From the NCBI GenBank assembly GCA_043760555.1, contig JAYUOW010000180.1, positions 1 through 37,397 of the forward strand: a DNA stretch of 37,397 nucleotides, written 5' to 3'. This document shows, piece by piece, positions 23,048-34,000 of the stretch (its first letter is position 1; every line of letters begins with the position of its first letter). The notes below the pieces were generated by a model. It saw only the letters and a list, made by a program, of their open reading frames with translations, was not told the DNA's origin and ran no database searches. Source of the DNA: JANMDR01 sp043760555 (lineage in GTDB: Bacteria; Pseudomonadota; Gammaproteobacteria; Burkholderiales; Usitatibacteraceae). Position numbers and translations under genes: made by a program.

Positions 23048-23392
23048 ATGAGCACTGCCGTTGCCAACTTTTGGCTGGTCGTCGCGTTTTTAGTTTTTAT
23101 CGCCGCGATGGCAGCGGTGTTTGCAGTTTGCGTGCGGGAGCGGCGGCGTCAAGCGCCACTTCAGCGCACTGGTTCAGTTAATTTAAGCGCGCAAAACACT
23201 GTAGAAGATGGCTGGAGACGCCCTGAAATAGGGCATCTTCAGGCACGTTCTCCAAGCGATTTGAACCAGATACAAAGCGATATGCAAAGTGACAACCGCG
23301 TGGCGCTGGTGATTTTTGGCGGTATTGTACTTGGCGCATTGTTGGCGTTGTGCGTGGGCTACGTGGTGTTTTTTTCAGGCCTAGTGGACTAA
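23048..23392 (+). CDS. small two-helix membrane protein containing a palindromic repeat
   Basis: I do not recognise this 114-residue protein. It starts at the ATG at 23048, right after the mlaA stop; longer readings would run back into mlaA. One hydrophobic segment lies near each end (about residues 8-27 and 86-109), with a polar middle. The middle (roughly residues 55-66, DGWRRPEIGHLQA) is encoded by palindromic repeat copy 8. Its 36 or so bases insert in frame without a stop, so the gene tolerates it. Membrane helices suggest an inner-membrane protein, perhaps translationally coupled to mlaA, but no role can be assigned. Its end overlaps the convergent exosortase-associated gene by 4 bases. 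Confidence 0.6.
   Translation: MSTAVANFWLVVAFLVFIAAMAAVFAVCVRERRRQAPLQRTGSVNLSAQNTVEDGWRRPEIGHLQARSPSDLNQIQSDMQSDNRVALVIFGGIVLGALLALCVGYVVFFSGLVD
23211..23244. repeat. palindromic repeat, copy 8, inside a reading frame
   Basis: GCTGGAGACGCCCTG and TAGGGCATCTTCAGGC, a clear member with two or three changes per arm. It is the only copy within a coding frame that looks intact. Confidence 0.8.
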
Positions 23393-24102
23393 CTTTGATT
23401 TGGCGGTGACGGCGCTGGTTCAGCCAACGGCGCGCCCTCTTCGTCATCAATTGCGCCGGCCGCCATTAGCCCAAGCAACATTTTTTTGTGCATCGCCACC
23501 CACAGCACGACTGGCACTACGGTAGGCAAAATTAGGCTGCCCAGTTGATAGCCCAGCGCAATAATATTGCGATCTAAATAGCTAAACGCTTGGCTAAAAA
23601 ATTGCGCAGTACTGGGATTAAGCACCAGTTGCTGCAGCACATCAAAGCTCACGCTTACACTTTGCGCCAGCAAAATTACGACCGTACCCAAAAGCAACTT
23701 TGGAATCATTTTGCGTTCGCGCGCAGCAAAAACCAAAGCAAAAAACAGCGGCAAGCCAATTGCGTAATGCAATGGGCTAATCTCAACGGTCATATTTCTG
23801 GCCGCTGTGGCGATGCTGGTATCGCGCCGCCAGTGTGGGTCAAACTGCTTAGCCGACATGCCTAGCTGCGCCTCAGGCGAGGTCACATAACCATCAATAC
23901 TCACCTGTAACTGTCGCGCGGGTGCATCAATGGTCATTTGCTTTACGCTGAATGATGAAAACTGATTGAGCGCAATATTGGTAACCCAAACCGGTGGCGC
24001 AATAAGCACCTGCCACGCAAAATACCAACATGCAAAACCGGCCACTAGCCAGCCCATAGCACGGAGGAAAAAACGAACTATTTCTGCGGCGGAAGATTGC
24101 AT
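23389..24102 (-). CDS. exosortase H-associated membrane protein
   Basis: A 237-residue membrane protein 6 bases downstream of the exosortase gene, so co-transcribed. Hydrophobic segments lie near residues 12-34, 107-124, 133-149 and 180-205. The 70 residues after the first helix (IALNQFSSFSVKQMTIDAP to about 95) are polar and probably periplasmic. The C-terminus is acidic/Pro-rich (DDEEGAPLAEPAPSPPNQS) and cytoplasmic. Size, layout and position match the partner protein regularly found next to exosortase H. Its job is not established; aiding substrate presentation or processing is a guess. Confidence 0.75.
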   Translation of the reverse strand: MQSSAAEIVRFFLRAMGWLVAGFACWYFAWQVLIAPPVWVTNIALNQFSSFSVKQMTIDAPARQLQVSIDGYVTSPEAQLGMSAKQFDPHWRRDTSIATAARNMTVEISPLHYAIGLPLFFALVFAARERKMIPKLLLGTVVILLAQSVSVSFDVLQQLVLNPSTAQFFSQAFSYLDRNIIALGYQLGSLILPTVVPVVLWVAMHKKMLLGLMAAGAIDDEEGAPLAEPAPSPPNQS

Positions 24103-24108
24103 TGCAGC

Positions 24109-24627
24109 TTACGCGGGCGCGTCTATGGCAGCGGGCACACGCGCGATTGCAGGAGCGCGTGAGAGCAAGCGCACCCAGAGCAGCCAGACAATAAGCACGT
24201 CAAGCATAATCAGCACTTGCCAGCCATAAAGGTGTGCCCAGTCGAACAGCGGCTTAGACCATTGGCCAATGTAGAACAAACTTAATATCCGCACCAAGTT
24301 AAGTGATTGCACCGCGACAAACCCCGCTACCAACCCCAGCAAACGCTGCTTTAGCGTGGCCGGAAAGGCCAACATGGCCGCAAACAATACAATCATTGCC
24401 TCTACCCCATTGCAGCCCGCCATAATGACTACGCCGAAGCCGGTGCGGCGGTCTGACAGCACCGCACCGTTGGCGATTACTTCAGGATCAATGAGCGTGG
24501 CAATGCTGGCGCTAACTTGCGCCACGATATTAGTCCACGGCACCACCACAGCTTGCCCCATGGGGGTTAGCTGCAGAGCGAATAGGCCTACGAGCAGTGA
24601 AAAAAATACGACTAAAAAACGGGTCAT
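24109..24627 (-). CDS. xrtH: exosortase H (IPTL-CTERM sorting enzyme)
   Basis: A 172-residue multi-pass membrane cysteine protease/transpeptidase of the exosortase family, which recognises a C-terminal tail of its substrates, cuts it and hands the protein on for surface display or release. The catalytic residues are in place: C72 in VIMAGCNGVEAM, R113 in SLNLVRILSLFYIG and H132 in WAHLYGWQ. About five hydrophobic helices (2-20, 66-88, 96-118, 134-155 and a shorter one) surround them. The short length and the tail of the neighbouring giant protein (VPTLSEWA plus a membrane helix and a basic end) identify subclass H. It lies 393 bases beyond the giant gene's stop on the same strand, separated by a terminator and a mini-element, and so needs its own promoter. 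Confidence 0.9.
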   Translation of the reverse strand: MTRFLVVFFSLLVGLFALQLTPMGQAVVVPWTNIVAQVSASIATLIDPEVIANGAVLSDRRTGFGVVIMAGCNGVEAMIVLFAAMLAFPATLKQRLLGLVAGFVAVQSLNLVRILSLFYIGQWSKPLFDWAHLYGWQVLIMLDVLIVWLLWVRLLSRAPAIARVPAAIDAPA

Positions 24628-24664
24628 GGGTCGGCGTTTCGTAAGATGAACTGCGGGTGCTTGC

Positions 24665-24907
24665 TTGAACCTAGAAACAGCAATTGACCGCGCGGATTGC
24701 TCGGAGAAGCTCGTGTTTATTGATGTAGCCGGGTTTCTATACGCTCACCAGTTGGGTGAGAGCGCTACGCACATGATTGCACAATTTGGAGCCTCCCTAG
24801 CGGCGTTACTCCTCCTCGCAGGGTGAAGCCTGCATCGTCGTCGCGCCTTGCTAGGAAGTCCCAAAATCGTACACTCATATGCGTCCAACTGCCGTTTCTA
24901 GGTTGAA
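24665..24907. mobile_element. 243-bp mini-element with 22-bp inverted ends
   Basis: The left end (24665-24686) and right end (24886-24907) share the core AACCTAGAAAC followed by GCA-TTG, inverted, 18-19 of 22 positions matching. Inside, two further blocks also face each other: GCACAATTTGGAGCC with CCCTAGCGGCG on the left, against the inverse of CTAGGAAGTCCCAAAATCGTAC on the right, so the whole piece folds on itself. A small perfect hairpin CTCACC-GGTGAG lies at 24744-24760. No reading frame of note. This is the build of a non-autonomous mini-transposon or a structured repeat; CTTGC before and after (24660-24664 and 24911-24915) might be a target duplication but is not exact at the ends. Confidence 0.6.
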
Positions 24908-24961
24908 CTACTTGCGACTACAGAAATTATAAGTCATTCCCACGCTTAACTTTTCACAAAA

Positions 24962-24990
24962 AGAAAAGCGCCCTGTTCGGGCGCTTTTCT
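24962..24990 (-). terminator. Rho-independent terminator of the giant gene
   Basis: AGAAAAGCGCCC (24962-24973) and GGGCGCTTTTCT (24979-24990) form a perfect 12-bp stem with a TGTTC loop. On the minus strand it follows the giant gene's stop by 29 bases and leads into CTTTTTGTG. The stem is symmetric enough to act from either side. Confidence 0.85.
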
Positions 24991-25019
24991 CTTATTTCAG
25001 CTACGTGATACTTGCACCG

Positions 25020-28000
25020 TTAGCGCTTATTCAATCGACCACTGCGCTTCAACTCACGATACGCAAAACCTGCCATCAACATAATCAACAACATCAACGC
25101 CCACTCAGATAACGTAGGAACTTGCTGATTGGTGCCAATTAACTGTAAACGCGTTGGATCTGCTGCACCACCTGCGGATGGATCGTCAGACAAAACGTTC
25201 GTTAATTCAGGCACGCCGTCACCATCGTAATCCCAAGATGATGTGGCTTGATTGCTCACCGATGCCACACCTGCAGTTACTGTTGCGCGGAAGCTGATGA
25301 CAACTGCATTGAGTGCTGTGGCTTCTGTTGGACGACCACTATCAGCTGCAATTGAACCATTCCATACTACGGAGCCTCTTGGGTTCGCTGCTGTTGGGGC
25401 AATGAAATCGCAAGACCTAGTCACCGATGTGCCTTTAGCCACACAAGTTAGCGTACCTGCAAAACCATTATCAACCGGTATTGGATCAACGATGGTTACG
25501 TTTTGCGCAAACTCGTTGGAAGAGTTAATCCATACCATTCTCCACTCAACCAAATTAGCACCGAGTAATGTACCAACCTTACGAACTGATGGAGGATCAA
25601 TAATTGACGCCAAGATTGCCGAGCCTGAACTTGCCGTAGACGGCAATGCGCCAGTTGGTACACCGGCTGCATTGGATGGCGTACCTTCAACTGTGGCTAC
25701 GTTAGTCAAGCTTCCAATAATCTTCGTTGTTCTGAAGAAGGTAATGGACGCACCCGGTGCTAACGGTAAGGTGCCGCTACCCGCTACTTGCGTAAGCGTT
25801 CCGATGCTCAACACTTGTGCATTGGTGCCTAAATCAAGCTTGTTATCGGTGATCTTCACGTTCGTCATGTGTGCAGGACCAGGGTTAGTGACCTTGAAGC
25901 AATACGTCACGTCAATACCAGTTCCAGTTTTGTCCACTACGACAAGCTTGGTTTTAGCAGTTGGGCAACCTGCGCCGTTGCTGGAACCTTCAAAGAGGGT
26001 TTTAACAAGTTGGATTGGTTGGCCGGCGGCTGGAGGGAACATGCCAAAGTCTAAGGTTGGATTATTCTCACCTGGCGCTAGCACAACAGGTACTGATCGA
26101 CCAGTGGTGACGTTGGCATTGCTATCAGTTGCGCGGTTCGATCCTGCACCTGCAGGTGAATAAGAATAGCCTGGCAACTTATCAGCGCCAACCTGATATT
26201 CAACGCCCGGTGTCAAGTTAGTAAATGCATACTTGCCATTCGCATCTGAAAGCGTGGTGGCAATTACCACACCATTTTGGAACAAGTACACCGTCACCCC
26301 AGCTAGACCTGGCTCGCCCGCATCTTGGATACCGTCTTTATTGGTGTCGCTCCAAACGAAGTCACCTAGTGATGCAGGCAGTGTGCTGCGTAGTCCGAAG
26401 TCAACGGTCATGTTGCCGTTGGCATCAGCTCCACCTTGACCCGAACCGCTAAGATCAGCTTCACCCGTTGGCTCGGACGTTCCTGGACCGACTGTTACCG
26501 CATTCGCACGCAACGCGCCGTTTACCGTGGCAACGCCGTTGTTGTCGCTATCAACGTCATTGTTCGGGTTTGCACCAGTTGCTGGAACGATGGTCGGTGT
26601 GTAACCGGCTGGCATCACAACTTCTACCTGATAATTTCCAGCTGGTACATTGTCAAAGCGATAGAAGCCATTGCCGTCGGTGCTGGTTGTTGCGATTACA
26701 GTTGCGCCATCGCCACTTAACAAACGTACAGTTAATCCAGCAATGCCCGGTTCGATGCCATCACGCACGCCATTGGCGTTAGTGTCTAACCACACACGAT
26801 TACCGATGCTGTAGTTAGATGACGGTGTGAAACCAAAATCGACGGTCATATTTGCATTGGTATCAGCACCGCCTTGGCCGCTCGGCGCAACATCGGCCTC
26901 TGTACCTGGTTCGGTGCCGAGGGGACCTAGAGTAACCGTTCCGCTGCGCACACCACCAGTTACAGGGCTAGCACCATTGTTGTCATTGTCCACGTTGTTA
27001 TCAGGTGAACCGCCTGTAGCTGGAACCAGCGTAGGGGTTGTGCCTGCCGGGGTGCCGACCTCAACGGTATAGCTACCGGCTGGTAGGTTATCAAAACGAT
27101 AATAACCGTTACCATCAGTAGAAGTTGTTGCAATAACAGTGCCTGCTGCATCCAGTAGCTTCACGCTGGCACCAGCAATGCCCAGCTCACCAGTATCGCG
27201 CAAACCATTACCGTTGGTGTCGCTCCATACACGGTTGCCTAGGTTAAACGTGGGCACAAAGCCAAAGTCGACTGTCAGGTTGCTACGGTTGTCTGCAGCT
27301 TCGCCTGGAACAGTTGGGCTGACAACATCCGTTTCGCCAACCGGCTCATTGGTTGTTGGGCGGAGTGTAACCACGCCAGAACGAATTGCACCAGCAACTG
27401 GTGTATCAAGGCCGTTATCATTACGATCGCCGTCGCTATTCGGATTACCTTCTTGACCTGCACCCGTGCTCGATTTAAAGCTCGGCAAGGCACCAGTAAG
27501 GGCAAAGTTAGCGGCTGGAATCTGCACGATGTAATCGCCTGCAGGTAAATTATCGAAGCGGTAGAAACCACCCGAAGCTGTCACCGTGGTGGCAATCACT
27601 GCACCGCTTGTTGAGCTAAGCAATTCAACGGTTACGCCGTCCCGACCTACTTCACCGTTGTTTTGAATACCGTCGTTATTGGTATCCACCCACACGCGGT
27701 TACCTAAACTGAAGGTAGCAGCGTTGACCACGATGGTTGCTTCGGCATCGTTGTTAGTTGGTGACGTAGCCGTGTTGGTAGTCGATGTTGGTGGCGTGCC
27801 TAGAGGATTACTTTCAGCAGAAGGATCAGTTGGTGATTTGTCCGCGTAAGCGACGTTCTTCAGGCTTCCCGATGTAGCTGTGATCACACCTTTGTACTTT
27901 ATCGTCAACGCATTGGTGGTGCCGGCAGCTAGATCCGCCGTGCCTGTACAGTTAAGCGTTTGACCGGCAAAAGCGCAACCAGTAAAACCAGTGCTTGACG

Positions 28001-31000
28001 TAACAACTAAGCCCGACACACCAACTGGCACGCTATCTTTCACGGTGTAACCAACCAATGCAGTAGCAGGACCATTATTGACTACTGAAACGGTGTACTC
28101 AACTGTATCACCCGTGTTGTAAGGGCTGCCTGTTGCAGGCGCGACTGGAGCGACCGATTTGCTAAGCGCCAAATCAATTTGTCCGTAAATACCCGCATCC
28201 CAATTTGGATCGTTCTGACCACTTGCAAGCGTAATTGGATCCGTACGACCAGTAGTTACGTTGGCATCACTATCGCCTGCATCACTGGTGGATGTACCAA
28301 GGCCTTTTATGGTGAATTGGTATGTTGCTGGAAGATTCGTAAATTCAACCACGTAGGCGCGTCCCGGTACCAGCATGGCGAAGTTGTAGTTACCGCTGGC
28401 GTCCGTGGTGGTGGTGGCAACTACCGCATTGGTAACCGCATCCAACAGATTTACGGTTACGTTTGGCACGCCGGGCTCACCCGCATCTTGAATACCATTT
28501 TTGTTTAGGTCATGCCAAACACGATCGCCAAGACCGGCATTAAAGAACAAGCCAGCGTCGAGTGTTAAGTTAGTTTGGTCAGATCCCAAAGCGATGATGG
28601 GGCTCAACATGGTTACTGGATCCGCATCGCTATCAACGGCATCATCTGTGCCTTGATCTTTAGGCGAAATCACATAGCCTGCGGGCGGCATAAACTTCAC
28701 TTGATAGTTACCGACCGGCAAATCTTTAAATAGATAGTTACCGTTACTGTCAGTCGTAGTAGCTACTGCAACACCATTACGGTCAAGGAATGGGTTACCC
28801 AATCCATCTAGCAACTTAACGGAAACGCCCGGAATACCGGCCTCTCCGGCATCTTGAATGCCATTACCGTTGGTATCTAACCACACACGGTCACCCAAGC
28901 TGCTTAGCGGATAGAAGCCGAAGTCAACTGTCATATTCGCTTGTGGGTCTGGGTGAGGGCCTTGTCCGCCAGCGCCTAAATCGGTCTCGCCAACTGGCTC
29001 AGGTTGACCTGGACCAACGGTAATTTTGCCGCTCTTCACGCCCGTCGTTTCTGGATTTGGCGCGTCGATTCCGTTATCGTCATTATCAATATCGGTATTA
29101 GGATTGGCTTGCGTTGGTGTAGAGCTTAGGAACGGACGCAATACTGCCGCTGTTTGGAAGTTTGATTTGTCGATTACTACAACATAATCGCCCTTGTTCA
29201 AACCGTCAAAACGATAGTAGCCCGTACCATCCGTGGTCGTGGACGTTAATGCAGCACCTATTGGATTACCTGCTGCATCGGAGGCAAACAAATTGACGGC
29301 AACACCCGCGATGCCGGGCTCAGAAGCTTGACGCTGTCCGTCGTTATTACCATCACGCCAAACGCGATTACCGATGCTGTATTTTGGTGGGACGAAGCCG
29401 AAGTCAATGGTGCTGTTGGTGGCAGTGTCGCCACCGGGGCCTTGCGCGCCCTGACCAGTACCCGAGTGATCGGGCTCATTAAACGTGTTGCTTGCTAGTA
29501 GAAACGGCGCAGATCGGAAATTGCCAGCCACAGGGGTATCTAGACCCTTATCGCCGCTATCGCCCGCTACCGTACCTGTGGAGCTAGTTGATCCTGCCTC
29601 TAAAGTCGAGCCAACGACCTCAACCGTGTAGGTGCTCAACACTAAATCATCAAAGCGGTAATAGCCTTGTGAGTCCGTTGTTTGCGACGCGATTACGTTC
29701 AAGCTTGCATCGAGTAAGCGTACGAGCACATTAGGCAATCCAGGTTCTAAAGGGTCTTTAATGCCATTGTTATTTGGATCTAGGAATACACGGTTACCCA
29801 CGGAGTAAACGCGGACAAAACCAAAGTCAATTGTGGAATTCACGTTTGCATCTGGCACTGCAGTCGGTGATGGCGCACCGCCACCTACCTTAGCAGGCGC
29901 TACCGCACCCGCAGCGGTCTCACCTACTGGTCCAGCGCCAGGAGTCAACGTAATAATGCCGCTTCGCACGCTCGACGGACTCACGGCTGAACCGTGGTCT
30001 TTATTGTCGTTTGCAAGCGCATTAGACGGTGCCAAGGTAGAAGACGAGCTGGCAAAACCAGATGGCGTACCAACTTCAATCACATACTTACCTGCTGGCA
30101 AACCGACGAACAAATAGTTGCCGCCTGCGTCGGTGGTTGTTGACGCGATTGCAGCGCCATCAGGCACACCGTCGCCATTTTGGTCGTTAAAAATACTTAC
30201 GCCCAAATTTGGGAACGCCGGCTCGCTACCGTTACGAATACCGTCATTCTCAACACCGCCAACGCCTGTGCCTTCATCGCGGAACACAAAGTTACCCACA
30301 CTCATCGTGTAGAAGCCAAAGTCAGCCGTTAAGTTACTACGATCATCACTCATGCCATCGACAATGCCAGGCGTGGTATTGCCGTCTTCACCGGTCGGCT
30401 GATTATTGCCAGGGCCTAGCGTGTACATATTGCTAATCACAGCATTTACTGGTACCGCACCTGTTGCTGCGAGCAGTTTAGTGCCGTGATCGTTGTTGGT
30501 GCCAGTTGCGGTGTTGTCGGTTGATGCGGCTAACTCAGTGGTTAAACCACCGGCTGCTTGGCTGGTGCCGCTTGAATAGAAGCCTGCCAACGCCGCACCA
30601 CTGCCAAAATTCGAGGTCGGGATTACGACCTTGTAGGTTCCTGCGGGCAAGGTTTTGAATAAATAGTATCCGCCAGCGATGGTGGTTGTCGATGCGTAGG
30701 GGATCGCGCCAACAGGAACCCCTGCGGCGTTGGTCGTCCAAATTTCGACCGCCACCCCAACGATGCCTGCTTCCACACCGTCAACGATGCCGTTGTTGTT
30801 TGTATCAAACCAGACCCTATTACCTAAAGAATAGCCCGGAGGCTGCGTAGTGAATCCGAAGTCAACAGTCATATTCGCTTGCGCGTCGGGGAAGCCCGCA
30901 TATGGGCCTTGTCCGCTTGGCGCTAAATCGGTTTCACCCGTAGGCTCGGCAGGTACTGCGAGCGGATTGCCGGGCGTGCCGAGAGTGATGACGCCACTTT

Positions 31001-34000
31001 GGATCGCGCCGACTACACCCACGTCTATTCCGTTATCGTTTTTATCGACATCGTTATTAGGCAAATCTTCCTGACCTGCACCTGTGGTAGTCCACAAGCC
31101 ATCTAGCGGCTGACCTGCAGTGAAGTTAGCGGCGATAACTTCGATAATGTAACTTCCGGGTAACAGGTTATCAAAACGGTAGTAACCACCGGCGATAGTC
31201 GTCGCGGTCACCGTTTGCACACCAGCCGTCACAGGATCACCGTCGATATCCGCGCCTAGTGCGTCTTTTAATTTCAACACCACACCCGCAGGACCCGTTT
31301 CGGTACCATCCATGATGGCGTTATTAGCCGTGCCGCCACCGGCCGGGGTATCAAGCCATACGCGATTACCTAGGCTATATGGACGAAATAAACCAAAATC
31401 AACTGTCATATTAGCTTGCGCATCCGGAATACCGGCTGCCGCACCTGTAACAGGATTGGGACCTTGACCGCCTGGCCCTAAATCGGCTTCAGCCAAAGGT
31501 TCGGCAGGCACAGCAGCTGTGCCCAAGGTAACTACCCCACTGCGGATTGAACCCGTGGCTGCGTTAAAGGTGGTGCCGTTGTCATCGCTATCGGTTGGCA
31601 CGATATCAGGGTTGGGCGTGGCTGCACCTTCGTAAGGACCGGTCACCGCGCCAACAACACCGGTGCTGCTCGATAAACCGGCGGGCGCAATAATTTCAAC
31701 AATATACTGCGCAGCAGGCAGATTATCGAAACGATAGTAGCCACCGCCAGTCGTCGTGGTAGTAACCGCTTGAACACCAGCAGTGTCTGGATCACCGTCT
31801 ACAGGTGCGCCAGCGCTAGTCAATAAGTTGACAACAACGCTGTCGATGCCTGCTTCAGTGCCATCTAATAAACCGTTATTGTTTGCATCAAACCATACAC
31901 GGTTACCCAAACTAAACGGGCGATGGAAGCCGAAGTCAATCGATAGGTTGGATAGATTATCAGGGTACTTATCCACATTCGGATTAACTTGCAGCGTGTC
32001 GAAGGTGTTTACCGGCGCGCCTAGATCATCATCGGCACCGCCCACGCGATCGACTTCCGTTACAGGCTCAATCGCTCCGCCCAAAGTAATCAGCCCTGAA
32101 GCCAAGCCTGCCACTGGAGAAGCCGCAACTAATACGGGATTAGTTCCGTTTTGATTATTATCGCCGTCAGTATTTGGCGTCAACTCCTTGCCGAAAGCCG
32201 ATGGCTTAAGATTTACCAATACGGTAGGGGTAGTTACTTGCACGGTTGGGATGATTACAAAATAGTTGCCCGCAGGTAAGCCTTCAAATACATACTTACC
32301 ATTAACGTCAGTTGTTGTTGTGGCAACAACTGTATCTGTTGCGTCAAGCACATTAGGGGTTCCGCCGTTATCTCTAACCAGCTTCACATCAACACCCGCT
32401 AACGGCGGCTCGCCTGCATCTGCTTTACCGTTATGGTTAGTATCTAGCCAGACTAAATTACCTACGCGATAACGCTCTGGCACAAAAATACCGACGCGAC
32501 GTGGCGCTGCGGTGGGGATGCGTCCAGATGTAGTAGCGTTCGTTGCCCGATGGCCAAAAGTGTTCCACGCAATACGTGTTGGCGGTGCGGAGGCGGGGAT
32601 GAGCATCGGCACATTAATCACAAACTTCTGTGTTGGCCCAAACACGGTTGCAAACGGCACCTTGATGCGGAAAGAACGCACAGACGCCCAACCCAATGGG
32701 AAGTTGACGGTATCGGCCAAGGGATTTACGACCCAGGTGTTGTTGCAACCAGGCTGCCAATGCGCTGGGGGCGCTTCAGTGGCAGTCGATGAAACTTCTG
32801 GTCGACAAGAATTACCATCAGCTGGGTTGTATTCAATAATTGCGGCACCCAGCGAGCCGGCATTGGCCGTAGATGCAGGAATATCAATAGTAACCGCACC
32901 AGTCAACGTCACACGGAACTGGCTACCACGGGCGACGGCGGCGATTGGTTCAGTCACACCCAAATCACCCGGATAGGGCAGGACGTCATACATCACATAA
33001 TTAGACAGCGGCTCATTGCCGGAGTTAACGATGTCGATCCGATAGTCAAACGCACTGCCGGGCAAGCCACGTGCCACACATGGAAAGCGGGTGAAATTGC
33101 TGGCCGCTGGTACATCGGGGCAGATTGTGGCCGCAGGCACAGACGTTGGATCTTGCAAATTGGGGAAAGCGCCAACGTCGGACGAGCGAATGTATTTTTT
33201 ACCCTCGAGCGCAGCCGACGAAATGACCGTTAACGCCAGGCTGCCTTTACAGAATTTTTCCGTCGCGAGCATGGTGCCATTGCCGTTGAAGTCGATACCG
33301 GCCGTCAACTCATCGGTTTCGTTATCGCAAGTTTTGCGTGGGCCATTGTCAAAGACAACCATATCGTTGGTGAAAGACCCAGCCGAAGTGCCCGGCTTGA
33401 TTTTGAACTGAAACTCCATCGTCGGCATGTTAGCGTCAGGCGTGGTTTCAGGAATATTAATGGTGTTGGCCACACCCGGCCCGCTTGGGAAAGTGGTGGA
33501 GCCGGATGGGACTGCTGCGGCCCAGGTGTAACGCACCATCGTGCGACCGGAACCACCGTAGTTTGGAATTACTTCTAGATTAGGTGCGGGCATTGGCCCG
33601 GTGTAAGCCGTCCAACCGACAAACTCGTACGCAGCGGGTAATAAATCAGCAACTACGGGGTTAATAACCGAACCGGTGGAATCATTGGCGATGTGTACAA
33701 ATTTTAAGCGTTGCGTGTAGACATTATTCGTATCTTCGTTGAAGGGCAGCAAGTTTCCGCCGTCGCCTACCGCCAACGATTTTTGACTGCTGATCGCTGG
33801 AGTAGCCAACTCAATGTTTGGGCTGGCACACGCGGGGCCAACCGTCGCCACCGTGGAGGTGGTCGCTTTCATACAATTGGTGGCCGCTGTGGGTAGTGCG
33901 GGAACATAGGTGTGACCAGGTGATGCAAGCGTTGGGATGGTCACCGTTGGCGTAGCGGAGAAGGCGAACGTCTTCGGGATGCCGGAATCAGTTGCAAACG

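Noticed and set aside
24665..24907. A degraded insertion sequence with a transposase gene
   Set aside because: Too short and no transposase-like reading frame; only inverted ends and internal pairing are seen.
25252..26163. Long open frames on the plus strand opposite the giant gene
   Set aside because: They mirror the repetitive Thr/Val/Gly-rich coding of the giant gene and show no motif or ribosome site of their own.
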